Of a stretch of 64,000 bases of DNA, positions 14,362 through 23,216 are shown in pieces. The stretch lies in contig CAZYVU010000009.1 of assembly GCA_964651435.1 (NCBI GenBank), positions 21,992 through 85,991 of the forward strand, read 5' to 3'. Source of the DNA: CAZYVU01 sp964651435. GTDB taxonomy: Bacteria; Desulfobacterota; Syntrophorhabdia; Syntrophorhabdales; CAYQXL01. The notes beneath the pieces were generated by a model, which was not told the DNA's origin, did no database searches, and saw nothing but the letters and a program-made list of their open reading frames with translations. The stretch's first letter is position 1. Every line of letters starts with the position of its first letter. A program made the translations under genes and the position numbers.

Positions 14362-16653
14362 TTGCAAGCCGTGGTGACGCGCCCTGCCATGCCCTTCTTT
14401 TTCGCTTTCATCGTCGTCATGGGTATGTGCGGCATAACGGCCCAGACCGTTCTGGCCAGAGAGCTTCTCATTATCTTTTCAGGCAACGAGCTGTCCATCG
14501 GGATCATGATCGGCAACTGGATCCTCTGGGGGGCTATCGGCTCCTACCTCGGCGGACGGATCGTAGGGAACGGCGGACCGCCGGACAGGATCGCCCCGGC
14601 GGCCCTTCTTCTCTCGTCGTGCCTTTTCCCTGCCGCCATATACACCGTACGCCTTTTTAAAGAACTTGCCGTTATACCAACGGAGGTTGGCACCGGCATC
14701 CCCACGATCTTCTCAGCCTCCCTGCTCCTCCTTATGCCCACAAGCCTGCTCCACGGCGTCGCCTTCGGCGTCGCCTGCTCTTTCGGTGACGGGGCGAGCC
14801 CCCGGGCTTCGCCTGCCGGCACTGTCTATTCCCTCGACGCCTTAGGCACCCTCACCGGCGGCGTTTTGGTGACCTTCCTCCTTGTGCCCTTCACAAACTC
14901 CTTTCAGATTGCCGTGCTCGCCGCCGCAGTCGGGGGAGGGGCCTGCCTCCTCTTCAGCCATGCACGGCAACCGGGGCGGCCTACGCTGCTGAAGGGCCTT
15001 TCGGCCCTCGTCACCGCCGCCGCTCTCCTCGCCCTCGCAGCGGGCTTTGGAGAGCGTCTCCACATCCATTCGACGGCCCGCCAGTGGCCGGGAAAGACGG
15101 TGCTCTCCTATACAAACTCCCCTTATCAGAACATTGTCGTTACCGAGACAGAAGAGCAGTATACGTTTTACACCGATGGACTGCCGAGCATCGTGTCGCC
15201 CGTCCCCGATATAGCCTTTGTCGAGGAGTTTGTGCATTTCGCCATGACGGCCCATGGAAGGCCGGAGCGGGTTCTCGTCTTGCACGGCGGCGCGGGTGGG
15301 ATCATTACGGAACTCCTTAAATATCCATCGGTCAAGGCCATAGACTACGTGGAGACGGACCCCGACCTGCTGAAGGCGGTCCTGCGCTATTCGGACCGGT
15401 TGACAAAAAGGGAGCTTTCGGATGGTCGGGTCACCCTCCACTTTCAAGACCCGCGCCTTTTCGTCCGCAACAGCGGGGCGGTTTACGACATCGTTCTCCT
15501 GGGCCTTAGCAGACCCCGTACGCTGCAGGCCAACCGCCTCTTTACCAGGGAATTCTTTCGCTCACTCGGCAAGTCCATGAAGGAAAACGGGGTCTTTACT
15601 CTCACTGTACCCGGATCCCGCTCTTACTACGCAGAAGAGCTTCGAGACCTCAATGCCTCCATAATCGCTACACTGAGAGACGTCTTCCCGTCCGTCCACG
15701 TCATCGCAGGTGACACTAACATCCTCCTCGCCTTTCCCTCCGAAAGGGCCCCCTCCCCCTCTCCCGCGGTCATGCTGGGGCGCCTGCGGTCCGCCGGAGT
15801 GGAAACGGCCCTCATTAGCCTGCCCCACCTGATGCACCGGTTGGACAACGCCCACCAGCAGTGGTTTCAGTCACAGGTGGCGGGCTCGCTGGCCCGCGTC
15901 AACGGCGACATGCTCCCATCAGCCCTTTTCTACAGCATTTCCTACGAAAGCCTGCTCTTCTCGCCGGCCCTCAGGGGCCTCTTTATAGCCGCCCGGGGCA
16001 TATCGCTGCAGGACACCCTGCTCTTCTGTGCCGCTTTTTGCCTCTTCTCCGTTCTCCTTGCAGGACGCAACACCACAAGGGCCGTTTCCTTTTCCGTTGC
16101 CGGCACGGGCTTTTCAGCCATGGTCCTGGAGGTTATTCTTTTGTTCGGCTTTCAGGTCTTTCAGGGCTACGTCTTCTATGCCATCGGCATCCTTGTGGCC
16201 GTCTTCATGGCGGGCCTCGCCGCCGGCAGCTTCACCGGGAGCCGCCTTGTCAGGGGTGAGGCGGCGCCCGGAAGGTTCTTTCTCGCCTGTGAGGCCCTGC
16301 TAACCGCCCTGGCTCTTGCCCTCGCCCCCGTCCTCCTACTGCCTTTCCTCCCCGGCACGATCCTCAACGCCGCTATCGGGTTCCTCCTCTTCCTGACGGG
16401 GTTTGTGACGGGCTGCGAGTTTCCCCTTGCCGCGGCCTGCTACGGGAGCGGCCGCGATCTCCGACGGACGTCCAGGCCCATGGCAGGTGCTGCCGGCACC
16501 ATTTATGCTCTTGACCTTTTCGGTGGATGGCTGGGCGGCCTACTGGGGGCCTTCCTGCTCTTTCCGGTTCTCGGCGTCTACGGATCCTGCATTGTTGTTG
16601 TCGCCGTCAAAGGGGCGACCATCCTACCGCTGGCCCTCTCCCTGCGAAGGTAG
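14362..16653 (+). CDS. Membrane-embedded spermidine-synthase-like protein
   Basis: A 763-residue protein in three parts: about six membrane segments (residues ~10-230), a soluble SpeE/methyltransferase-like domain (~240-500; VLVLHGGAGGIITELLKYP, YVETDPDLL), and a second group of membrane segments (~545-760). This layout is that of the fused MFS-like/spermidine-synthase proteins. The nucleotide-binding loop is a variant (HGGAGG for GGGDGG). Real spermidine synthase activity is unproven in this group. The start is uncertain (TTG 14362, GTG 14371 or 14374, ATG 14389). It precedes the AmmeMemoRadiSam genes by 14 bases and is probably co-transcribed. Confidence 0.82.
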   Translation: MQAVVTRPAMPFFFAFIVVMGMCGITAQTVLARELLIIFSGNELSIGIMIGNWILWGAIGSYLGGRIVGNGGPPDRIAPAALLLSSCLFPAAIYTVRLFKELAVIPTEVGTGIPTIFSASLLLLMPTSLLHGVAFGVACSFGDGASPRASPAGTVYSLDALGTLTGGVLVTFLLVPFTNSFQIAVLAAAVGGGACLLFSHARQPGRPTLLKGLSALVTAAALLALAAGFGERLHIHSTARQWPGKTVLSYTNSPYQNIVVTETEEQYTFYTDGLPSIVSPVPDIAFVEEFVHFAMTAHGRPERVLVLHGGAGGIITELLKYPSVKAIDYVETDPDLLKAVLRYSDRLTKRELSDGRVTLHFQDPRLFVRNSGAVYDIVLLGLSRPRTLQANRLFTREFFRSLGKSMKENGVFTLTVPGSRSYYAEELRDLNASIIATLRDVFPSVHVIAGDTNILLAFPSERAPSPSPAVMLGRLRSAGVETALISLPHLMHRLDNAHQQWFQSQVAGSLARVNGDMLPSALFYSISYESLLFSPALRGLFIAARGISLQDTLLFCAAFCLFSVLLAGRNTTRAVSFSVAGTGFSAMVLEVILLFGFQVFQGYVFYAIGILVAVFMAGLAAGSFTGSRLVRGEAAPGRFFLACEALLTALALALAPVLLLPFLPGTILNAAIGFLLFLTGFVTGCEFPLAAACYGSGRDLRRTSRPMAGAAGTIYALDLFGGWLGGLLGAFLLFPVLGVYGSCIVVVAVKGATILPLALSLRR

Positions 16654-16667
16654 TATAATTCCCTCAG

Positions 16668-17771
16668 ATGATCACGAGAAGAGACTTTATCAAGGTTGCA
16701 GCCCTCTCGCCGCTGGCAGTGAACCTTCACGGCGCCCGGGCCGGACAGGCCGCGGACTATTACAAAGAGGCCCTCTTTTATGAGCGCACTCCCGGCAGCA
16801 AGGCCGTGGTATGCCGGCTTTGCCCACGGGCCTGCACTATCGCAGCCGGTGAAACGGGGTTCTGCAGGGCCCGGAAGAATCTTGACGGCAGGCTTGTATC
16901 GCTGGGATACGGCGCGCCTTGCGCCGTCCACGTTGACCCCGTTGAAAAGAAACCATTCTTTCACGTGGTGCCAAAAACCCTAAGCTATTCCATCGCCAGC
17001 GCAGGTTGCAATATGCGCTGCCGGTTCTGTCAGAACTGGCAGATCTCCCAGGTATCGCCCCTCGACACGGTCAACGATTCCCTGCCGCCGGAACGTGTCG
17101 TGGAGAAGGCGATCGCCCGTGGCTGCAAAAGCATCGCCTACACATACACGGAGCCTACCAACTTTTACGAGTACATGCTTGATACCGCGAAGGCGGCAAG
17201 GTCCAAAGGTATGCTGAATGTCAGCCACTCTAACGGTTATATCAATGAGGAACCCCTCAGGGGTCTCAGCAAGTACATGGACGCCGTCAACATTGACTTA
17301 AAGGGTTTCAGCCCGTCCTTCTACCGGCAGCTCTGCGAGGGCGAACTGGAACCGGTGCTGCAGACCATTGTGGCATTGAAGCGGTCTGGTGTGTGGGTCG
17401 AGATTACCAACCTACTCATTTCCGGATACAACGACGACAGCGCCATGATCGGCGATATGAGCAGGTGGGTCGCACGTCAGGTCGGGCCCGACGTACCCCT
17501 CCACTTCTCCCGTTTTTTCCCCATGTATAGGATGACAAACGTTCAGCCCACACCGGTAAGCACGCTGGAGCGAGCCCGGGACACAGCTCGCAGGGCGGGG
17601 CTGCGACACGTCTATGTGGGTAATGTTCCGGGCCACCCCGGAGAAAACACCTACTGTTCCGGTTGCGGCAAGCTCCTTATCAAACGCACCGGCTACAACA
17701 TACTCGAAATGCGCCTCAAAAAGGGCCTGTGCCCGCACTGCGGCGCGAAGGTAGGCGGTATATGGGTATAG
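16668..17771 (+). CDS. AmmeMemoRadiSam system radical SAM enzyme, with Tat-like signal
   Basis: A 367-residue radical SAM protein related to pyruvate formate-lyase activators. Cluster motif CNMRCRFC with cysteines 114, 118 and 121; an N-terminal cysteine set (C49, C52, C56, C66) and a C-terminal pair of CxxC motifs (YCSGCG, CPHCG) that could hold further metal sites. Residues 1-29 look like a twin-arginine signal: TRRDFIKVAAL then a weakly hydrophobic stretch ending ARAGQA. In this widespread system the radical SAM enzyme is found with Memo and AMMECR1 proteins; what it makes is unknown. The next gene overlaps it by 10 bases. Confidence 0.92.
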   Translation: MITRRDFIKVAALSPLAVNLHGARAGQAADYYKEALFYERTPGSKAVVCRLCPRACTIAAGETGFCRARKNLDGRLVSLGYGAPCAVHVDPVEKKPFFHVVPKTLSYSIASAGCNMRCRFCQNWQISQVSPLDTVNDSLPPERVVEKAIARGCKSIAYTYTEPTNFYEYMLDTAKAARSKGMLNVSHSNGYINEEPLRGLSKYMDAVNIDLKGFSPSFYRQLCEGELEPVLQTIVALKRSGVWVEITNLLISGYNDDSAMIGDMSRWVARQVGPDVPLHFSRFFPMYRMTNVQPTPVSTLERARDTARRAGLRHVYVGNVPGHPGENTYCSGCGKLLIKRTGYNILEMRLKKGLCPHCGAKVGGIWV

Positions 17772-19228
17772 GAACCCGCATAATGATGGCCATCTGGCTG
17801 TGCCTGGTCACGGGAGGGTATGTATTAGCCGGAAGCAGTGACCCTGATGTACGCAAACCCGTCTTTGCCGGCTCCTTCTATCCGTCAGACCCTTCTGTCC
17901 TTGCCGGAACGATTGACAGACTAATCGACGAGACGGCAGGCAAGACCCCCCGGCTGCAGGGCCCCGTCGTCGGCATCATGGTACCCCACGCCGGCTACCA
18001 GTATTCGGCCGCCACGGCTGCTCATGCTTACAACGCAGCGAAGGGTCGACCCTATTCCACGATCATAATTCTTGGCGGCTCCCACCGGATCCCCTTCAGG
18101 GGAGTTGCCGTCTATCCGGGGGGCTTCTGGGAGTCGCCGCTGGGCAGGGTGCCCGTCAACGAGACAGTGGCCAAAGGCATCCTAAAGTCCTGCGCCGGCT
18201 TTGCCCGCACCTATCCCGCCGCCTTTCAGATGGAGCACTCCCTGGAGGTACAGCTTCCCTTTCTCCAGAAGACTCACAAGGACTTCTCCATTGTACCCAT
18301 CGTCATGGGCCGCATGGATGCGAAGGATTATGAGGACCTGGCAGGAGCCCTGACAGAGATTCTCAAGAAGAAGGCGGGCCGGGCGCTCATCGTGGCCTCT
18401 TCCGACATGTCCCACTTCCATACCTATGATGTTGCATCACGGATGGACAAGGAGACGCTGGAGCAGATTCGATCGCTCGATGCAGCGAAAGTCAGGACAG
18501 GCGCAGAAAGGGAAACACATGAGCTCTGCGGCCACCAGGCTGTCGTCACCCTCATGATGGTCGCGAAAAGCCTCGGGGGCGAGGCAACGGTCCTATCCTA
18601 TGCCAACTCAGGAGATGTAACCTCCGATAGGGCAAGGGTTGTGGGATACGGCGCCGTGGCCTTTACAGCGCCGCTTAGCGACGAGGAGGCGCTCAGCCCT
18701 TTCGATCAGGCAAGGCTTCTCGCCATAGCCAGAAAGACCCTCGATGCAACGGTTGCGAAGGGCCCGCCTCCCAGGATTGAACCTGCCGAGGGCAGGCTTG
18801 CTGAAAAGAAGGGGGTTTTCGTCACCCTGAAGACGAACGGCCACCTGAGGGGTTGCATCGGGTACGTGGAGCCCCGCTCACCGCTTTCCACCGCCGTTTC
18901 CGAGATGACTGTCGCAGCGGCAACAGCCGATCCCCGGTTTCCCCCCGTCACCAAGTCGGAGCTCAGGGACATTCACATTGAAATCTCCGTTCTAAGCCTT
19001 TTCCGCCGCATCGGCGACGCGAAAGAGATTGAGTTGGGCAGACACGGTCTCTATCTTGTGAAGGGCGCCCGGGCGGGCCTCCTGCTGCCCCAGGTACCTG
19101 TGGAGCAGAAGTGGACGCGTGACGAGTTTCTCCGCCAAGTCTGCCTTAAAGCGGGACTTCCGCCCCAGGCCTGGATGGAGCAGGACGCCCGGCTCTACAT
19201 CTTCTCAGCCCAAATCTTTTCCGAATAG
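17762..19228 (+). CDS. Memo-AMMECR1 fusion of the AmmeMemoRadiSam system, with signal peptide
   Basis: A 488-residue fusion. Residues 1-24 form a signal peptide ending GGYVLAG. The Memo domain (~30-310) has the conserved His-bearing segments MVPHAGYQYS, LGGSHRIPF, MEHSLEVQLPF, SSDMSHFHTY and CGHQAV, resembling class III extradiol dioxygenase folds. The AMMECR1 domain (~325-488) has HLRGCIGYVEP and TRDEFLRQVCLKAGLP. The ATG at 17762 overlaps the upstream stop by 10 bases; an earlier in-frame start would lie inside the upstream gene. With the Tat-like signal on its partner, the pair seems to work outside the cytoplasm. Function unknown. Confidence 0.9.
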   Translation: MGIGTRIMMAIWLCLVTGGYVLAGSSDPDVRKPVFAGSFYPSDPSVLAGTIDRLIDETAGKTPRLQGPVVGIMVPHAGYQYSAATAAHAYNAAKGRPYSTIIILGGSHRIPFRGVAVYPGGFWESPLGRVPVNETVAKGILKSCAGFARTYPAAFQMEHSLEVQLPFLQKTHKDFSIVPIVMGRMDAKDYEDLAGALTEILKKKAGRALIVASSDMSHFHTYDVASRMDKETLEQIRSLDAAKVRTGAERETHELCGHQAVVTLMMVAKSLGGEATVLSYANSGDVTSDRARVVGYGAVAFTAPLSDEEALSPFDQARLLAIARKTLDATVAKGPPPRIEPAEGRLAEKKGVFVTLKTNGHLRGCIGYVEPRSPLSTAVSEMTVAAATADPRFPPVTKSELRDIHIEISVLSLFRRIGDAKEIELGRHGLYLVKGARAGLLLPQVPVEQKWTRDEFLRQVCLKAGLPPQAWMEQDARLYIFSAQIFSE

Positions 19229-19278
19229 CAGCACCGGCCTTCAGTGTTTGCGGGGTTTGCGCTCGGCGATGGCGGGGG

Positions 19279-20082
19279 TTACCGGTCTTCTTCAAGGGAT
19301 ATATCGCACAAAATCGGCTCTTCGACCGCGCCGGACCCAAGAAGCCTTCGACCAAAAACAAGGTATCCCGTGTGGGCGATCATTCTGTCCGTCGGCCTCA
19401 CCCTTTCGGCCACCGTTTTGTACTTCCGGATCATGATCTCAAGGACCTCGACGTCACCGAAGTGGCGGTCTATTACCTTCAGTATCTCCGATATCTGGTT
19501 TGCCGTCGGCACAATGATCCCGATCATCCCGCTCGGCCTCAGGAGGCTCCCCACCTTGTCCAGATAGAGCCACGGCTCTCTCACATCGATGAAGGCCGCA
19601 TCGAAGGGCTCACCCTCACAGTCGACAAGATCGCCGTAACGAAGGTCCACGTTGTCGAACCGGCGGAACCGCTGAATGTTGCGCCGGGCGTTCTTAAAGT
19701 GACGTTCCTCAATCTCAAAGGAAACGATTTTGCCCTCGGGCCCCAGGGCCCGCGAAAATATGAGGGTCAAGGCGCCGCTTCCCGCACCCGCCTCCAGCAC
19801 GCGATCACCTTGCTGAACGTTGAGCCTGAAGGATATGAAGGAACCGTCTTTGGGATAGACGATCTGGGTGTCCCTGCTGATACCGTGCATGATGAGGTCG
19901 TCCAGGGTGGGCTCAAAGATGGTGTAATCCTTGAACGTAATACCGAAGGGCTTGCCGAAGAGGTCCGAGTACTGGATGATACCCCCCCTGCCGTGAAACG
20001 ACTTGCCGGGCGACGCCTCTTTGAGATAGCGCTTGTCCTTCCAGATGATGAGTATGTGATCGTTTTCAGCTATTGTTTTCAT
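19279..20082 (-). CDS. trmI: tRNA (adenine-N1)-methyltransferase TrmI-like
   Basis: A 267-residue SAM methyltransferase of the TrmI/Trm61 group, which methylates A58 (or A57) in the T-loop of tRNA. An N-terminal small beta domain is followed by the Rossmann domain with VLEAGAGSGALTLIFSRAL and FEIEERH; DAAFIDVREPWLYLDKV and IVPTANQI are family landmarks. It is the last gene on the minus strand after exbB-exbD-tonB, separated from tonB by a 107-base repeat-bearing spacer. It converges on the Memo-AMMECR1 gene. Confidence 0.92.
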   Translation of the reverse strand: MKTIAENDHILIIWKDKRYLKEASPGKSFHGRGGIIQYSDLFGKPFGITFKDYTIFEPTLDDLIMHGISRDTQIVYPKDGSFISFRLNVQQGDRVLEAGAGSGALTLIFSRALGPEGKIVSFEIEERHFKNARRNIQRFRRFDNVDLRYGDLVDCEGEPFDAAFIDVREPWLYLDKVGSLLRPSGMIGIIVPTANQISEILKVIDRHFGDVEVLEIMIRKYKTVAERVRPTDRMIAHTGYLVFGRRLLGSGAVEEPILCDISLEEDR

Positions 20083-20104
20083 TCAACCATTCACCCGTAA
20101 AAAC

Positions 20105-20189
20105 GTGATTCGTAAAGAGACCGAAATGGGTTACTCGTGATCCGGTATGCGATGTCCCCTATTCGGTTTCCGATGTCCGATTTCCCACC
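20105..20189. repeat. Low-complexity repeat tract between tonB and trmI
   Basis: A spacer built of short near-repeats: CGATGTCC occurs at 20150 and 20171 within a run of CGGTATGCGATGTCC, CGGTTTCCGATGTCC and CGATTTCCC units, and CGTGATTCGT and CTCGTGATCC at the left. It resembles the spacer tracts near 42031 and 55354 in style but not in exact unit. No gene or hairpin-plus-T terminator is seen. Confidence 0.6.
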
Positions 20190-20921
20190 TCACTGCAGCT
20201 TGTACTCCACCGGCAGCACTACGTCGAGCCTTTGCGTGATCTTCCGCGAAAAGGTGGTTCCCTTCACCGCTTCCCGTGCGCTCTCGTCAAGCACTGGAAA
20301 TCCGGAGCTTGTGGCCACCACAACGTTCCGCACCGATCCGTCCTCCAGGATAGAAAATGACAGAAGCACCCGGCCCTCCCATCTCATGCGGCGCGCCCTT
20401 TCAGGATACCGTATATTCTTGAGAATGTCATGGCGGATGAAGGTAAACCCCGACAGGCCCGATCCGCCCTTTCCAAAATCGATCCCCGCAGGCGAGCCCC
20501 CCTTTCCGCTCGATTTGCCCGGCTGGCCCGACCCAGCCCCGGACGCACCCTGCAGAACGCCGGAGCCTGCGCCCGCGTCCGTTCCTCCGGAATAGGGTTG
20601 ACCCGGAAGGGCTACCGGCCCGTCCGGCTCCGATACGGCGACCGGCGGCGCTGATAAGGGCTCACTTTCGACGGGCCGGGCAGCCGCCGTTTTCAATGGC
20701 GCCATTGAGGGCCCGGCGCCAACCGTTCTTTTCGACGCAGACGCCGACGCCGCCCCGCCGCCGGCACCTTTTGCCGGGACACCCCCGTCGAGGAGGGTAA
20801 AATCGAGGCTGATCACCTTGTGCTCCTTCAGCGGAGCGGTGGAGAGGCCAAAAACTGCAGCCAGGAGGCACAGGTGGACCAGGACAGAGGCAGAAAAACC
20901 AATCAGACTCTCGCCCTTCAA
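20190..20921 (-). CDS. tonB: TonB-family energy transducer
   Basis: A 243-residue protein with one N-terminal membrane segment (residues ~8-28), a periplasmic linker rich in Gly, Ala and Ser (~50-150) in place of the usual Pro-Lys spacer, and a C-terminal TonB domain with YPERARRMRWEGRVLLSF, EDGSVRNVVV and the closing segment up to residue 243. It passes proton-motive energy from ExbB/ExbD to outer membrane receptors. It overlaps the exbD gene by four bases. No TonB-dependent receptor is in the window. Confidence 0.92.
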   Translation of the reverse strand: MKGESLIGFSASVLVHLCLLAAVFGLSTAPLKEHKVISLDFTLLDGGVPAKGAGGGAASASASKRTVGAGPSMAPLKTAAARPVESEPLSAPPVAVSEPDGPVALPGQPYSGGTDAGAGSGVLQGASGAGSGQPGKSSGKGGSPAGIDFGKGGSGLSGFTFIRHDILKNIRYPERARRMRWEGRVLLSFSILEDGSVRNVVVATSSGFPVLDESAREAVKGTTFSRKITQRLDVVLPVEYKLQ

Positions 20922-21304
20922 CGTTTCGCCAGCTCTTCGGTCTGTACGCTCACCCTTCTGAATCCCGACGTCTTGACCACGTCGAGCACCTCGACGAAGG
21001 CCTGCAGGGGAAGAGACCTGTCCGCCCTGATAAGGACCGGCGTCTCCCTCGGTATGCCCTTCATCTTTTCCGAAAGGCCGGGGAGGCCCACATCCGCGCC
21101 CTGCAGATAGATGTGCCCGGTTCTATCGATTTCCACCAACTGGCTCTTCACGGCCCTCTCCTGCCTCCCGGCCACCCTGGGCAATTCAACAGGAATAATG
21201 CCGCCGGCCACAAAGGTGCTGGTCATCACCACGATGGTCAGGAGAACGAGCATCACGTCTATGAACGGAATCATGTTGATGTAGCTGAATTCCTTCTCAT
21301 CCAT
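20918..21304 (-). CDS. exbD: ExbD/TolR-family biopolymer transport protein
   Basis: A 128-residue protein with a single N-terminal membrane helix carrying the conserved proton-path Asp (NMIPFIDVMLVLLTIVV; Asp16) and a periplasmic domain ending in QAFVEVLDVVKTSGFRRV. It works with the ExbB-like protein encoded just upstream (8-base overlap) and TonB just downstream (4-base overlap). Confidence 0.93.
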   Translation of the reverse strand: MDEKEFSYINMIPFIDVMLVLLTIVVMTSTFVAGGIIPVELPRVAGRQERAVKSQLVEIDRTGHIYLQGADVGLPGLSEKMKGIPRETPVLIRADRSLPLQAFVEVLDVVKTSGFRRVSVQTEELAKR

Positions 21305-21722
21305 AGCGACGATCCCATTCCAGAAGCATGACCCTGACCCTTCTCAGCAAATAGTTGTAAAAGACGATGGATGGTATGGCCACGACAAGCCCCACGGCCG
21401 TGGCTTTTAGGGCCAGGGCCAGCCCGACCATGATCTTTGCCGCATCCACGATACCCTCGACGCCTATGGCATAAAAGGTGAACATGATACCCAAAACCGT
21501 ACCCAAAAGGCCGATATAGGGGGCATTGCTACCTATGGACGCTATAGCGGAAATGCGCTTCGTCGCCTCAATCTCCAGCCCTCTTCTGTCACCCCTGAAT
21601 GCATCGAGGTCAATCCTGCGGTAGAAAAGCAGCCGTTCAACGAATATGGCCAGAGAAAAAACGGAAAGCATTAAGAGAATCCCGATGACACCCCAGTCCA
21701 CGGCATAGCGAAGCCAGTCCAT
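21297..21722 (-). CDS. exbB: ExbB/TolQ-family proton channel protein
   Basis: A 141-residue MotA/TolQ/ExbB-family protein with three predicted membrane segments (~10-30, ~70-90, ~100-125) and the core motif APYIGLLGTVLGIMFTF. It is well short of the ~240 residues of enteric ExbB, as in the compact ExbB proteins of many anaerobes. First gene of the exbB-exbD-tonB unit. Confidence 0.9.
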   Translation of the reverse strand: MDWLRYAVDWGVIGILLMLSVFSLAIFVERLLFYRRIDLDAFRGDRRGLEIEATKRISAIASIGSNAPYIGLLGTVLGIMFTFYAIGVEGIVDAAKIMVGLALALKATAVGLVVAIPSIVFYNYLLRRVRVMLLEWDRRYG

Positions 21723-21783
21723 CGTTTTAATCTATTATAAAGCACAAGGCTTGTCAAAAAGGAGGCTACGGGTCGGCCCCGGC

Positions 21784-22851
21784 TCACATGAGCGTAATGG
21801 CCTTTTCGGGGCAGATCTCCTGGCAGCAGAAACAGGCGATACAGATTCCCCTGTTCACCTCGGGGATATGATTCTTCATGACGAGGGCCGAAACAGGACA
21901 CTGGTCCACACAGGCGCCGCAGCCGACACACAGTGCCGAGTCGGCTCGGGGGCGCTGGCGCGCCCGACCTTCAAATAGTGCCTGGAGGTCTTCATTTTGC
22001 AGGTTGGCAGCGCCGCTGAGGGGAGGAAGTTTGAAATGAGGCAGCCTCTCAATTTCCCCCATGACGCTAACAGAACTCAGGTCATGATGGCCCAGGCCGG
22101 CCTCACTCGCCCTTGCGAGAAAAGGCAGTTGCCGCGGTTCCAGACCCATCATGGCGGCCGCGACCGCATCGATGGCCACGGCATTATCGGAGGCCATGAG
22201 ACGGTCGATGGTCCTCAGATCGGGGCTCGCGGGCCCGTTTCCCTCCATGCCGACGATGGCATCCATAATGAACAGGTCGGGGATGCGCAAACGGAACAGA
22301 TCGACAAGCATTGCGTGAAAGCGTTCGGCGCTTCCCGCAGCCTTGTGCAGCCTGGCCTTCTGTGCGCCGGGCAGGAAACCGTAGCTGTTCTTTATGGCAC
22401 CGGTCATGACCGTCAAGCCGTGGGTCTTAAACTTCGGCAGGCTGATGACCACGTCAGCGTCAAGGATCGCCCTTGAAATAGTTACTTCGGCAAGATACCG
22501 AGGGTTGAAGGGAATCGGTCGCGAGTCGTTCCCGATGTTCCGGTAATGCCCCTTGGCCGCCTCGGCGAGGCCCGTACTCATGAAGGCGTCTTCGTTGGCG
22601 CCGTAGCCGTATACGCCGGGGTTGTCGCCCACGACAATCGACGCCGCACCCAACGATTCGACCTTGTCCACGACGGCCCGAAGCACGGCGGGGTGTGTGA
22701 CGATGCCCTCGTCCGGTCTCGAGGCCCTGAGCACGTTCGGCTTGATGAAGACATTTCTATCCCGCAGGTGGAGGGAAAAGGTATCGAATATCCGGTCAAC
22801 GGCCTGAGACACAGTCCCGTAGGTAGCAGGATGGATCAAAACCGTGGCCAG
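21784..22851 (-). CDS. DUF362 domain protein with two 4Fe-4S clusters
   Basis: A ~355-residue protein: a DUF362 domain (~1-285; KPNVLRA, VGDNPGV, LPKFKTHGLTVMTGAIKN, GMEGNGP) followed by a ferredoxin tail with CVGCGACVDQCP and CIACFCCQEICP. DUF362 proteins are common in anaerobes and are of unknown, probably redox-linked, function. The start is odd. There is no in-frame ATG or GTG at the front; a TTG lies at 22839, and a CTG at 22851 stands six bases after a full GGAGGA ribosome site and would give MATVLIHPATYG, a sensible first beta strand. I use the CTG as a proposal. An in-frame stop lies at 22885-22887. Confidence 0.85.
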   Translation of the reverse strand: MATVLIHPATYGTVSQAVDRIFDTFSLHLRDRNVFIKPNVLRASRPDEGIVTHPAVLRAVVDKVESLGAASIVVGDNPGVYGYGANEDAFMSTGLAEAAKGHYRNIGNDSRPIPFNPRYLAEVTISRAILDADVVISLPKFKTHGLTVMTGAIKNSYGFLPGAQKARLHKAAGSAERFHAMLVDLFRLRIPDLFIMDAIVGMEGNGPASPDLRTIDRLMASDNAVAIDAVAAAMMGLEPRQLPFLARASEAGLGHHDLSSVSVMGEIERLPHFKLPPLSGAANLQNEDLQALFEGRARQRPRADSALCVGCGACVDQCPVSALVMKNHIPEVNRGICIACFCCQEICPEKAITLM

Positions 22852-22972
22852 GGATGTTCCTCCGGTTCGCTCATGTCCGAGAATTTACCACGGCCACTGG
22901 CCGTCTGCAACCAAAGGCTTACCCCAAGGGTCTCATGCCGCAAGCCCCGGACGTAACGGTGCAACGAGAACC

Positions 22973-23086
22973 TTACCCCTTCACGGCCATATAGATAAAG
23001 GTAAGCTTGATAAGAAAAGCCCCGATGACGAGCCCCCACCACACGTACCAGGGCTGTGAAAATAGGGAAACAACTACAGCAGACAT
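22973..23086 (-). CDS. Candidate small membrane protein, 37 residues
   Basis: An ATG frame of 37 residues beginning MSAVVVSLFSQPWYVWWG and ending YMAVKG, with one hydrophobic helix (about residues 15-33) flanked by Trp residues on one side and Lys near the end. An AGGGGG stands about nine bases upstream of the ATG. It lies on the same strand as the DUF362 gene, 120 bases upstream. Nothing else occupies the 22.85-23.2 kb interval; 23087-23216 shows only AT-rich sequence with ATCATGAGATCAT-like inverted stretches near 23120. Composition and helix make it plausible, not proven. Confidence 0.4.
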   Translation of the reverse strand: MSAVVVSLFSQPWYVWWGLVIGAFLIKLTFIYMAVKG

Positions 23087-23216
23087 CTATGTGTACCCCC
23101 TGTTTGCTCCGATGATCTCATGATGATAATCATAAGCGAACAAGGATGCATCAACAATCGGGGTATCCCTGATTTCAAGCCTCGAAAAGTCTGATTCTCC
23201 CGCCTCGGCCCGCTTC

